From NCBI GenBank assembly GCA_037501455.1, contig CM074860.1, forward strand, positions 51,346,501 to 51,410,500: DNA of 64,000 bases. Direction: 5' to 3'. The notes beneath the pieces are model-generated. The model worked only from the letters and a program-made list of their open reading frames with translations, was not told the origin of the DNA and ran no database searches. Positions within the stretch are counted from its first letter, which is position 1; every line of letters begins with the position of its first letter. The translations under genes and the position numbers were made by a program. Below, one piece after another: positions 10,825-21,955 of this stretch. This DNA comes from Lantana camara (Eukaryota; Streptophyta; Magnoliopsida; Lamiales; Verbenaceae).

Positions 10825-10890
10825 CTCATGTAGGTCTCATTTACTTGAATTTCTATGAATTGTGCACATGATCATGTACTAACCGTACGC
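10825..10890 (+). other. Residual leader of element B
   Basis: Short AT-rich stretch between the truncated LTR and the gag remnant. No TGGTATCAGAGC primer-binding site is present, unlike element R and the near-match in M. The tRNA-binding segment and the LTR end have been deleted. Confidence 0.6.
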
Positions 10891-11970
10891 ATGTATATCG
10901 CGAAGAGATCATCACCGTGATAGGTCTCCGGGTCATAGACACCACCGGGATCATTCCCCACAAGCCGAGAACAACATGGAACCTGAGGGATTTATGGCGA
11001 GATTATGTGCATATTTGGATACCCGATATCGCCAGAATACACCTCCGGTTGTCAATCACAAAGGAGGGCAAGTCACTCACATTTTACGGGAGTTCAGGAA
11101 TCAGAACCCCCCCAAGTTTGAAGGTGGAAATGATACACAAGCCGAGGAGTGGCTAATCCAAATAGAAAGAATTTGGGAATTGATACCATGTGAATCAGCC
11201 GAGAAGGCAAGGTGCACCCTCACAATGGTGCAAGGTCCGGCTTATAGTTGGTGGACTAGCATCCGAGCCCGTTTGGATGCCGCCGGTGATGAGATTAACT
11301 GGGAAACATTCACTCGGGAGTTTCGTAACAAGTATATTCCAATCGCGCTAGGGACCGAAGACTCCAAGAGTTCATGGATTTGAAGCAAGGTGAGAAGACA
11401 GTCACCGAATATATTGATGAGTTTGACCGTTTGTCAAGGTATGCTCCCAACATTGCCAATGATGACCGCCATAAGGCTTTGAATTTTCTTCGAGGGTTAA
11501 GAGAAGATATGAAGGATGCACTCGAAGCGGTTGATACCGACACTTGGGTGTTAGTCACCGAGAAGGCTTTGAAGGTAGAGGATCGGGTGGTTGCTAGGAG
11601 GAGGAAGACTTCTCAGACTGTACAAGGTTCTAGTTCTGGAGGTCAGAATAAATATGGAAAGAGGCCAGCTTACCAAGCTTTTGCACCGGCAAAGCCTCAA
11701 AACAAGCAATTCAAACCAACGGGACAAAAAGCACAACCTTTAGCACTACCGGCACCACCCCAAGTCCAATGCAAATATTGCAAGGGTAATCATCACGTTG
11801 AAAACTGCTTCAAACTTCACAAGAGATGTTACGGTTGTGGATCGCCGGATCACATGCTCAATCAATGCCCGAACAAAAGGCCAGGACAGGCAATGGGAAA
11901 TAATCAGAGGCCCGCAATTCAGGCTAGAGCTTATGCACTCGGGGCCGACGAAGAGGAAGCTGCAGATCTT
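10891..11970 (+). pseudogene. gag: Gag remnant of element B
   Basis: An ATG at 10891 is followed at once by a frame change into an Arg/His-rich stretch (RRDHHRDRSPGH) resembling the Gag N-terminus of M. The main frame then runs through an ATG at 10976. A Gag core (WWTSIRARLDAAGDEINW) runs to about 11350, where a frameshift joins the frame beginning MDLKQGEKTVTEYIDEF. Two CCHC zinc knuckles, CKYCKGNHHVENC and CYGCGSPDHMLNQC, lie at about 11770-11870. Gag would form the particle and bind RNA. At least two frameshifts make this copy non-functional. Confidence 0.85.
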
Positions 11971-14900
11971 GACCCTAATGCTATGATTGAAGGTACCGTA
12001 AGCATTCATGGCACTACATTTCATGCATTGTTCGATCCCGGGGCATCTCATTCATTTATTTCTCGGGATCTTGCTTCTTCGTTGTGTTTGCCTGTTACCC
12101 TCTGAGCGCATGATTATGTGGTTAGTTCGCCTCTTGGCGGTAGTCTTGTTACTTGTAGGATGTATCGGGGTTGTCCAGTGAGTTTTGAAGACAGGGTTTT
12201 TCTCGCCGATTTGATTGAAATGCCGATGAAGAGGTATGATGTTATCCTCGGAATGGATTGGTTATCTGAACATGGGGCTCAGATGGATTGTCGGGAGAAA
12301 AAGGTTTCTTTTGGTTCAGTGGTGTTTAAGGGCGAGAAGGTGAAGTCAAGCCCACTTATTTCTTTCGTTGAGGCGAGTAAAACTGGTCCGGGACGGTGCG
12401 ACAGGTTTCGTGGCCTATCTTTTGAATAGACCGAAGGATCAGGCCAAACTTGAAGAGACGGAGGTCGTGCGAGAGTATATCGATGTTTTCCCTGAGACAT
12501 TGGGTTCTTTGCCACCCGATAGGGACATCGAGTTCGTAATCGACCTTTATCCCGGAGCAGAGCCTTTCTCGAAGATTCCCTACAGAATGGCTCCTGCAGA
12601 ATTAAAGGAGTTAAAGACGCAGCTTGATGAGCTTTTAGCTTGCGGGTACATCCGTCTGAGCATTTCTCCGTGGGTGCTCCCATTCTATTTGTAAAGAAGA
12701 AGGATGGAACGCTACGAATGTGTATAGACTACCCTGAGTTGAATCGGATGATTGTGAAGAACAAATACCCTTTGCCTCACATCGAGGAGTTATTTGATAT
12801 TCTTCATGGCTCGAAAGTTTACTCCAAGTTAGATTTGAGGCAGGGTTATTATCAGCTGCGTATCAGGGAAGAAGATATTCCGAAGACTGGTTTTAACACA
12901 AGATATGGGCACTTTGAATTCGTTGTCATGCCATTTGGATTAACCAACGCTCCAGCCGTATTTATGGATATGATGTACCGAGTGTTCAGGCCTTTTCTTG
13001 ACAAGTTCGTGGTGATCTTTATAGACAACATTCTGGTGTATTCAAGGTCGGCTGAAGAGCATGCCCAGCATCTACGGATCGTCTTGGAAACTTTGAGGGA
13101 ACATAAGTTGTATGCAAAGTTCAGTAAGTGCGAATTCTGGATCGACCGAGTTATGTTTTTGGGACATATAATTTCAGGCGATGGGATTGAAGTTGATCCA
13201 TCTAAGGTTGAATCCGTGCTTCGTTGGGAGAAACCGAGAAATGTCTCAGAGATCCGGAGTTTTCTTGGGTTGGCCGGTTATTACCGTAGATTTGTTAAGG
13301 ATTTCTCTAAAATTGCCGCCCCGTTGACTCGCTTAACTAGAAAGGAAGTGAAATTTGAATGGGATGATAAGTGTGAGGCGAGTTTTCAGACTTTAAAGGT
13401 GAGGTTAACTTCAGCACCGGTTCTTACCCTACCCGAGGGTACCGAGGGTTATGCAGTTTATACAATTGCTTCGAAAGAGGGTCTTGGTTGTGTTTTGATG
13501 CAGCACGACAGAGTGGTAGCTTATGCTTCAAGGAAGTTGAAGGAGCATGAGAAGAATTACCCTACCCACGATCTCGAATTAGCTGTCGTTGTGTTTGCTT
13601 TAATGAAGTGGCGACACTACCTCTACGGTGTAACGTTCGAGGTGTTTACGGATCACCAAAGACTATTGACTGACCTGTCGAGCTGATCCGACACCAAGTG
13701 GGGCGCACCTCTGAGGACTCAATATGAAAGAGAAAGGTCTTCCTTTAACCCCAAAAGTCGTCCGGTTTCTCACCGGTCGCAGAAACTGGAGACCGAGCTC
13801 ATTCCCTTTGCTTCCTGGGCCCAAAGCAGTGCAGTCTTTCCTCACCAAATCAAGGATTTGGGGATTCTTGTCAAGTATCTCTTTTCTCAGAAAGATCTGA
13901 ATGTAAGACAGAGGCGTTGGATGGAGTTATTAGAGGATTACGATTGCACCATTCAGTACCATCCGGGTAAAGCGAACGTGGTCGCCGATGCCTTGAGTAG
14001 AAAGGCGGGTGTGATTAATTTGGAAGCAGGTTCTTCAAGCTCAGGATCAGAAATCTTGGTTTCGGGAACTTGGTTGGCTAATCTTACTGTAATACCGGAT
14101 TTGAAACAACAGTTATTGGAAGCTCAGGCCTCAGACACCGAGATTCAGAAGTTGGTAACTCGTTCCAGAGAGGATCCGAATTCTAAGTTAGGACTAGATA
14201 ATTTCGGGTTGTTGAGGTTCGAAACGAGAATATGTGTCCCAGAAGAGCTCAAGAGGATTATACTTGAGGAGGCACGTCGCTCGAGGTACTCGATTCATCC
14301 GGGAGGTACTAAGATGTATCGGGACCTGAAAGAGAAATTCTGGTGGAATGGCAAGAAAAGGGACGTCGCGAACTTCGTGAACCGATGTCTAACGTGTCAA
14401 AAGGTGAAGGCAGAGCACCAGAAGCCGGGAGGAACTCTCCAACCACTTCCTATTCCCGAGTGGAAGTGGGAGCAAGTGACGATGGACTTCGTGACCGGCT
14501 TGCCTAGAGTTAGAGGAGGGTTTGATGGAATATGGGTAATTGTCGACAGATTTACTAAATCTGCCCATTTTCTCAAGGTTCGGATGTCTGAGAAAGTTCC
14601 TAAGCTAGCCGAGTTGTACGTTCTGGAGATTGTAAAGTTACACGGAGTTCCGACTAGTATTATTTCGGATCGGGATCCACGGTTTACTTCGATCTTTTGG
14701 CAGAATCTTCAAAAGTGTTTGGGCACTAAGCTCAAGTTTAGCACAGCTTCGCATCCTCAGACAGACGGCCAATCTGAAAGGCTAATTCAGTACTTAGAGG
14801 ATATGCTCAGAGCGTGTGCTTTGGACTTCCAAGATAAGTGGGACGAGCACCTACCTTTGGTTGAGTTTGCTTATAACAACAGTTATCAGGGCTCGATTGG

Positions 14901-15560
14901 GATGGCACCTTATGAAGCACTTTATGGAAGAAAATGTAGGTCTCCTTTATTTTGGGATATCGAGGATTGGAGGTGGACCGAAGAGAGCAAGCTCGAGAGG
15001 GCCGAGCCTAAGGGAAGTATTGCTGCTACTATTGAGAAGGTTCATAGGATCAGGCAAAGAATGAGAGCAGCTCAAGCCCGTCAAAAGAGTTACGCCGATA
15101 AGAGAAGAAGGCCCTTAGAGTTTGAAGTCGGAGATAGAGTCTTTTTGAAGGCGTCTCCTAGGAAAGGCTTCACTCGTATAGGTAAAGGTGGAAAGCTTAG
15201 TCCTCGTTACCTTGGGCCGTTTGAAATTTTGGAAAGAATTGGAGAAACGGCATAGAAAATGGATTTACCACCGAGTATGACCGGGATACATATGTTTTTC
15301 ATGTCTCTCAACTCCGCAAGTATTATCCCAATGAGGCAACGAATGTCCCAGTTGAAGAGGTTCAGTTAGAGCCGGATTTGACAATAGAGAAACATCCAGT
15401 TGTAATTCAGGATCAAAAAATGCAAGAATTGAGAAATCGACAGATTCCTTTGGTCAGGGTATTATGGAGAGATCAGAAATCCGAGGAATCGACTTGGGAA
15501 ACTGAGGAAAAGATGAGAAGTTTATATCCGGAGTTGTTTGAGAACTCGGTTCGGACTTGA
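11971..15560 (+). pseudogene. pol: Pol remnant of element B (PR-RT-RH-INT-chromodomain)
   Basis: Protease motif DPGASHSF near 12030-12055. In-frame TGA at 12103-12105; frameshifts near 12400 and 12650. The reverse transcriptase active site reads FIDN instead of FIDD (about 13018-13029), losing a catalytic Asp, and the RNase H motif reads IAS instead of DAS near 13465. RNase H is interrupted by about 190 bases of foreign sequence (13654-13850). Integrase follows with an HHCC finger (HPGG, CLTC) near 14290-14400 and core residues in [14 protein letters not shown] and [17 protein letters not shown] at 15253-15255 and a frameshift near 15290 precede a chromodomain-like end (RQIPLVRVLWR, YPELF) at about 15430-15545. 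Clearly dead, but the lineage is clear. Confidence 0.88.
13654..13850. other. Unidentified insertion inside the RNase H region of B
   Basis: Homology to the M polyprotein stops after the FTDH motif and resumes at KYLF. The intervening sequence is richer in G+C than its surroundings and has no match elsewhere in the window. The 7-mer CACCAAA lies at both ends (13654-13660 and 13843-13849), which could be a target duplication or repair microhomology. On the minus strand it is open for 61 codons (13848-13663), with no recognised product. Its origin is unknown; filler DNA from another locus or an organelle is possible. Confidence 0.55.
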
Positions 15561-15575
15561 GGGCCAGTCCTTTTT

Positions 15576-15587
15576 AAGGGGGAAGGA
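15576..15587 (+). promoter_or_regulatory. Polypurine tract of element B
   Basis: AAGGGGGAAGGA lies directly before the 3' LTR, in the position and composition expected for plus-strand priming. Confidence 0.8.
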
Positions 15588-16320
15588 TTGTGACAGCCCG
15601 ACCTTCAGACCGTACAGGTATGACGCATGTGCGCGATTTACTTTATTTAAATTTATATTCTTTATTCTTTTACTTCTTATTTTAAATATTTCTTATGGAT
15701 TTGAATGAATTTTATATGATTATGAATGCTATTTGTTAAGATTTAATTCGTTGATGCTTGAATTGAATCCGAAATTTTACGTTGTTTTAGTTTGACAGAG
15801 ATTTACGTGTTATGAACTTGGATATATGCTCGTTATATGTTTTCGAATCTATTTGTTGAGCTTTTGAATTAATTGTTACGTTCGGAACCTAAAGGAGGTT
15901 AAAACGTTTTTAGCGCACCTTGGGTTCCAATATGTGTAATTTGAGCTCAGGAATTCGGATTCGAATTCTGTCACTACCGTTGAACTTGTTTCGACGATTC
16001 GGGTTGGATAGACTAAGCCTTGTAACCTTTTAAGCTCACTTGGTACTCCGAAATCCGACCGGAAACTCACCTCGCTCGCATTCGACTACCTTTCACCTAA
16101 TTGCACCTTAATCCCTCAATTTTTGGCATATTACCCTCAAGCTTGGGCCCACACTCCACTAACACCATATACTATCCTCCCTCTCCCTCTCAATGTCGGT
16201 ATACACAAGGAAGAAAGGAAAAGGTGCAGCAACTTTGGAGTTCAAGCTTCAAACCCGTCACTATTCACTCCAAGGAGATATTGAGCTCTAATCTCCATTT
16301 TCTTCCAACTTCTTCAAGGG

Positions 16321-18181
16321 GTAAGCTATTATTTGATATGTACATGAATAAATGGTCATTTTGAGCTATTAATTCCATGTTTTGGGCTATGTTTGAGGCA
16401 TATATGGAACATGACATAAATTTTGAGGGTTTGATGATCACTTTGGTTTCATGGAGTTATGCTTTGATTTGAACATATATATGTGATCTCTTATGTCCCT
16501 AACATGAATATATGGCCTTGCTTTTGAATATGGATGAGTGTGGTGGAAGTTGCCATTGATGGAATTCAAATTCTTGCATGAGAATTCTTGAGTTATATGA
16601 TACTTCTTGAGCTTTTGTGATGAATGGGAGATTATATGTTGATTATGAAGTGATTTGCTATGATTTACTTGAGTTTTGTGGCTTGAATTAGTTGTTGTTG
16701 TTGCTGCATGCTTGCTCTGCTTCTTTGCCCTGTTTTTGCTGCTGAAACACTGTTGCTGCTGTTATTTTTTTTTCGAAGACGAAGGGCCAACACGGGCGTG
16801 TCAGCTTTGTGCATGTTTTGGACACGGCTGTGTCAGCCTCTCGACTTGGGGCAAATTATTTTTCTAAAACAGGACACGGTCGTGTCCATTTTGAACTAAA
16901 ACTCAACACGGCCGTGTCAGCCTCTCGAATTAAGCTCCTAAATTTATTTTAACCGGACACGGCCTTGTCCATTTTGAACTAAAACCCAACACGGCCGTGT
17001 CATTTGAAAATTTGGCGGCGGCAATTGCTCGTTTTATCGCTTCGGTGTTTTTCTTCGTGTTTTCTTTCTTCGTTTATGATGTGTATGCAATGTTAGCTTG
17101 TTATATTGCGCATTATGTGCCTTGTTTTGAACTTATGACCTTATTTTCTATGAATTGTGTGAATAAGAATTGGTAGGATTTATTGGACACGCAATTTCAC
17201 TTCAATTGCATTCAATCGCATTCATAAGCATTTTTTAGCGTCTAATTGGTACATATTTGAGTCTAAGTCTCGGGTCTTGCGTTCTTTTGTTACAGAGCCT
17301 CTTCACAAAGTTAAAGAGCCTGAGGTTTAGGTGTTTGGTTGCTTCTTTTGTCCGATTTTCACTCCGCTTCCACTTCAAGGTGAGGGTTAGGATCTTTTCT
17401 TTTAGATAAGTGACCTATGGCCTTTATGTTATTGATTTCCTATCCCGCGTGTGGCTATATATGTATTATATGATTAAATACGAATGCTTATGATACGCTT
17501 ATGATTTTATGAATCCCCTTTAAGAATTTGTGAAAACGGTATAAGTATGAGCGTATATGAGCTTATGATTTTAAATCCCTTGTAAGTTTCCTTTATGATT
17601 CCGCGAGATGTGCCCTGAAAGATGGGATTATTGGTATGTTTCTTATGAATCCGGGCCCAGGGATGGTGGGTAAGGACCCCCGGTACGGCAAGGGCCGTCG
17701 GGTTAAGGCTGTGCACTTCCCATTTGAGGTGGTGGCGTGCGACTCTTGGAGGTTGAGAAGGCGCTATTACCTTGATCCCTCGGTGGATAACCGAGGAAGG
17801 CATATCGTGGGTTAGCTACCCTGTATGTATATAGAATCCATATGGGTGGAGAGGGTTTGATTCCCGATCACCAAGGCGTTGAGGAGTTATGAATTTATGA
17901 ATTCTTATGTATTTATGATTTGCTTGAGCAGTTGAGGAGTTCCGTACTCGCCGGATGTTTTGTTTCCTTTTTGCTTTGGTGGTTGTGAAATGAGTTAGGA
18001 TTTCCTCTATATTATATGTATGTTTCCAAAATGATTTGATAAGTAAAACCCTAGCTCGGTTCGTGATCGACCCCTTTTGTTATATGCTTTGATTTATACG
18101 TATTTATGGTGTGGGTGTGCATTAGCCCCCTCACTCAGTCGAGTTTAGACTGACCCCTTTCTTTTAACACTTTAGCTGCAG
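16321..18181 (+). other. Candidate LTR-internal intron in B 3' LTR
   Basis: GTAAGC donor-like start after CTTCTTCAAGGG, and a pyrimidine-rich tract with CTGCAG at the end (1861 bases). Equivalent sites occur in the other large LTRs of the window. No transcript evidence is available here. Confidence 0.4.
16790..17003. repeat. Palindrome cluster in B 3' LTR (ACACGGCCGTGT class)
   Basis: Six dyads matching those of the 5' LTR, some altered at one base (for example GGACACGGTCGTGTCC and GGACACGGCCTTGTCC). About 1.2-1.4 kb from the LTR start. Confidence 0.85.
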
Positions 18182-19002
18182 GTTTCTCGAGCTAGGCGGG
18201 GAAGTACGTCGGTCGTGTCGTACTTTCCAGTTTAGGTCGTGTCGGCATATTTACCTGTTGCATTTTGATTACTTTCATGAATTGTATTCGAATTCTAATT
18301 ATGTCTTATGGAGATTTTATACTTTTGATGTATATACTTGACCTATTTTTGGGTCGTCCGGCCATGGTATATGATGGTTATGTTAGTATAGAGCTCCTTT
18401 GCGATCCTTATGTTGTTGCTTCCGCATTTATATCTATTGGTTTTGCGCGCTCTGTTTGAGTTTTAGCCCCGCTTAACCTAGTGTGTGAGTGTAGGTTCCC
18501 GTTCGCTTAGACTTGGGCTCATGTATGGAAATCCATTTCATATGTGGGTTCGGGTTTAAGTGCGGGGGATGTGGTGGCCCCACCGTTCCGGGCGCTACAC
18601 TACTGGAGTTAGAATAGGAATTAGGGTTTGTGCATGATATAAAAATTCTTGAAATAATTCAAGGATTTATTTGACTGTAATATTTGATAGGAAAAAGTGT
18701 TCCGAGAAAATTCCTAATTTTGTGGAATGTATTGTGATCAAGAGACCTAATGGTAATTTTGATCAATAATTTTTTCTAGAGAGTGTCGGGTCTTGGAAAG
18801 CATATGTAAGTAATAGAAAAATATAAGTGTCATGTTCTAAGGTTCTATGAATGAGATAAGAGGATATGGCTAAGTGGATAAACAGTGACATGGGGATAAA
18901 ATCGTAACTTTGATTTAAAACTTCCAAAAATTATTTTAGGACATAAGCATATGTAAGAAATGTGGAGAATTCTAAATCACAAAAATATGTACAAATTTGG
19001 AA

Positions 19003-19205
19003 TGTAAAAGCCCGAAACCCGCCTGTAGATATTGTCCGCTTTGCTATACATAAGTCGGCATAGCCTCGCGGTTTTCTTCTTCCCGTTGGAATTTAAACCC
19101 GAAGGTGCCCAGCCAAGAAAACGCGTCTACAAGGGAGAGGTATCCACCCCCATATATGGCAGGCTTTGTTCCCCTCTCCAACCAATGTGGGATGGGCGCA
19201 CCACA
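19003..19205 (-). mobile_element. TRIM solo LTR, array locus 1
   Basis: Single LTR copy. Its + strand start has decayed to TGTAAAAG, and the left duplication reads TTGGA against TGGAG on the right. Among the more diverged copies. Confidence 0.85.
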
Positions 19206-20241
19206 TGGAGAATTTTGAATCACAAAAATATGTAGAAATGTGGGAGATTTTGTATCATAAAAATATGTAGAGAATATGTAGGTAATGTGGAGGATTTTAT
19301 ATCATACACTTAGCCTTTCTATTTTAGGAAGGTGATGTCATATTTAATAAAAATAAGTATAAAATAATGTAAAATTTATTCAAGATTCGAGAAACGAGAG
19401 CCTGAAGTGTTAAAAGTGGTGAAGGAATGAGCGTAAAATGAGCTTCATCATGATTATAAATGTGTGACGTTTAGGTTTTGCATTTGAAAGTTATAGACTT
19501 CAGAAATCCTAGAAATCTTGATAAATTAAATAAACGAAGCTATGACGAAGGTTAGAGGTTGAGAAAATTATCATGGTTAGAGAAAAATTCAAGAAACGTT
19601 TTAAGTATCATTTCGGATATTAAATGAAAGCTAAACGTTGATGATAAAATAATAAATTTTAAAAAGGAAAATATTTATGAAATAAGCTACGGTGGGAATT
19701 AAGTTTTGATATGAGTATGAAAATTTATAAAATAATTCAAGGATTATTTTGACTGTAATATTGAATAGCAAAAAGAGAATGAATAAAAAGTTGTTTACGA
19801 TAAGAATAGTAACTACGGTTTTGAAGTGATTTTTGATACTACTGGAGTTAGAATAGGAATTAGGGTTTGTGGATGATATCAAAATTCTTCAAATAATTCA
19901 AGGATTCATTTGACTGTAATATTTGATAAGAAAAAGTGTTCAGAGAAATTCCTAATTTTGTGGAATGAATAGTGATCAAGGGACCTAATGTTAATTTTGA
20001 TCAATAATTTTTTGTAAAGAGTGTCGGGTCTTGGAAAGCATATGTAAGTAATAGAAAAATATAAGTGTCATGCTTCTAAGGTTCTATGAATGAGATAAGA
20101 GGATATGGCTTAGTGGATAAACAGTGACATGGGGATAAAATCGTAACTTTGATTTCAAATTTCCAAAAATGATTTTAGGACATGAGGATATGTAGGAAAT
20201 GTAGAGAATTCTAAATCACAAAAATATGTAGAAATGTGGAG

Positions 20242-20716
20242 TGTAACAGCCCGAAACCCACCTGCAGATATTGTCCGTTTTGCTATTCATAAGTCGGCAT
20301 AGCCTCACGGTTTTGTTCTTCCTGCTGGAATTTAAACCTGAAGGTGCCTAGCCAGGAAAACGCATCTACAAGGGAGGGTATCCACCCCCATGTATGGCAG
20401 GCTTCGTTCCCCTCTCCAACCGATGTAGGATGGGCGCACCACATCTACCCCCCCCATAGGGGCCCAGCGTCCTCGCTGGCACACCAGCCCGGGCCCAGCT
20501 CTGATACCACAAGTGTAACAACCCGAAACCTTCCTGCAGATATTGTCCGCTTTGCTATCCATAAGTCGGCATAGCCTCACGGTTTTGTTCTTCCCGCAGG
20601 AATTTAAACCCGCAGGTGCCCAGCCAGGAAAATGCATCTACAAGGGATAGGTATCCACCCCCATATATGGCAGGCTTCGTTCCCCTCTCCAACCGATGTG
20701 GGATGGGCGCACCACA
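20242..20716 (-). mobile_element. Complete TRIM, array locus 2 (reference copy)
   Basis: LTR (20242-20443), 70-bp internal part and LTR (20514-20716). Read on the minus strand: the LTR begins TGTGGTGCGCCCATCC and ends GGGCTGTTACA; four bases later comes TGGTATCAGAGCTGGGC, a primer-binding site for initiator-Met tRNA (20512-20498 region); at the far end a G-rich tract, CCTATGGGGGG, serves as polypurine tract before the second LTR. No coding capacity: a terminal-repeat retrotransposon in miniature that must be moved by proteins of another element. No 5S-like segment is present, so it is not Cassandra. TGGAG flanks both sides. Confidence 0.88.
20661..20704 (-). promoter_or_regulatory. snRNA-type promoter motif pair (USE + TATA-like) in TRIM LTR
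   Basis: On the minus strand ATCCCACATCG (20704-20694) matches the plant U-snRNA upstream sequence element RTCCCACATCG exactly. After 25 bases comes CCATATATGG (20670-20661), a TATA-like box. The pair recurs in most LTR copies of the array. In dicot snRNA genes this spacing is characteristic of Pol III-transcribed U6-type promoters, one helical turn shorter than in Pol II U-snRNA genes. A TTTT run about 40 bases beyond the TATA would stop Pol III early, so polymerase choice is open. Confidence 0.6.
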
Positions 20717-21752
20717 TGGAGAATTTTGAATCACAAAAATATGTAGAAATGTGGGAGATTTTGTATCACAAAAATCTGTAGAGAATATATAGGTAATGTG
20801 GGGGATTTTATATCATATACTTAGCATTTCTATTTTAGGAAGGTGATGTCATATTTAATAAAAATAAGTATAAAATAATGTAAAATTTATTCAAGATTCG
20901 AGAAACGAGAGCTTGAAGTGTTAAAAGTAGTGAAGGAATGAGCGTAAAATGAGCTTCATCCTGATTATAAATGTGTGACGTTTAGGTTTTACGTTTGAAA
21001 TTTATAGACTTTAGAAACCCTAGAAATCGTGATAAATTATATAAACGAAGCTATGACGAAGGTTAAAGGTTGAGAAAAATATCACGGTTAGAGAAAAATT
21101 CAAGAAACGTTTTAAGCATCATTTCGGATATTAAATGAAAGGTAAACGTTGATGATAAAATAATAAATTTTAGAAAGGAAAATATTCATGAAATAAGCTA
21201 CGGTGAGAATTCAGTTTTGATATGAGTATGAAAATTCATAAAATAATTCAAGGATCATTTTGACTGTAATATTGAATAGCAAAAAGAGAATGAATAAAAA
21301 GTTGTTTACGATAAGAATAGTAACTAGGGTTTTGATGTGATTTTTTATACTACTGGAGTTAGAATAGGAATTAGGGTTTGTCGATGATATCAAAATTCTT
21401 GAAATAATTCAAGGATTCATTTGACTTTAATATTTGATAGGAAAAAGTGTTCAGAGAAATCCCTAATTTTGTGGAATGAATAGTGATCAAGGGACCTAAT
21501 GGTAATTTTGATCAATAATTTTTTGTAAAGAGTGTCGGGTCTTGGAAAACATATGTAAGTAATAGAAAAATAAAAGTGTCATGCTTTTAAGGTTCTATGA
21601 ATGAGATAAGAGGATATGGTTTAGTGGATAATCAGTGACATGGGGATAAAATCGCAACTTTGATTTAAAATTTCAAAGAATGATTTTAGGACATGAGGAT
21701 ACGTAGGAAATGTAGAGAATTCTAAATCACAAAAATATGTAGAAATGTGGAG

Positions 21753-21955
21753 TGTAACATCCCGAAACCCGCCTGCATATATTGTCCGCTTTGCTATCCA
21801 TAAGTCGGCATAGCCTCACGGTTTTGTTCTTCCCGCTGGAATTTAAACCCGAAGGTGCCCAGCAAGGAAAATGCGTCTACAAGGGATAGGTATCCACCCC
21901 CATATATGGCAGGCTTCGTTTCCCTCTCCAACCGATGTGGGATGGGCGCACCACA
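21753..21955 (-). mobile_element. TRIM solo LTR, array locus 3
   Basis: Single 203-bp LTR flanked on both sides by TGGAG, a clean 5-bp target-site duplication. + strand start TGTAACATCCCGAAAC. Confidence 0.9.

Larger units (their letters stand above)
8612..18599 (+). mobile_element. Element B: decayed chromodomain-type (Tekay/Del-like) Ty3/gypsy element
   Basis: The order is 5' LTR remnant (8612-about 10824), gag-pol ruined by frameshifts and stops (10891-15560), polypurine tract, and a complete 3' LTR (15589-18599). Gag with two CCHC knuckles, the order PR-RT-RNaseH-INT and a C-terminal chromodomain-like segment place it in the chromovirus branch. The first part of the 5' LTR is missing because T is inserted there; the last part and the primer-binding site have been deleted. 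It is followed by CTACT, after which the tandem-array monomer resumes mid-unit, so B appears to have inserted into the array. The matching CTACT on the left would lie outside the window. Confidence 0.85.
15589..18599 (+). repeat. 3' LTR of element B (3011 bp)
   Basis: Starts TGTGACAGCCCGAC after the polypurine tract and ends GGGCGCTACA. It holds a CT-rich leader-like segment (16150-16320), a donor-like GGGGTAAGCT (GT at 16321), the palindrome cluster 16790-17003, an acceptor-like TTTAGCTGCAG (AG at 18180-18181) followed by CTCGAGCTAGGCGGGG, and a terminal conserved block TGCGGGGGATGTGG near 18560. The same order of elements is seen in the M, M2 and R LTRs. Confidence 0.9.

Noticed and set aside
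13663..13848. 61-codon minus-strand frame as a gene
   Set aside because: Confined to a short insertion in a dead element, with no recognisable domain. Kept only as a note on the insertion.
20242..20716. Cassandra-type TRIM with 5S rRNA promoter
   Set aside because: No 5S-like A/C box sequence is present in the LTR; the snRNA-type USE is a different promoter class.
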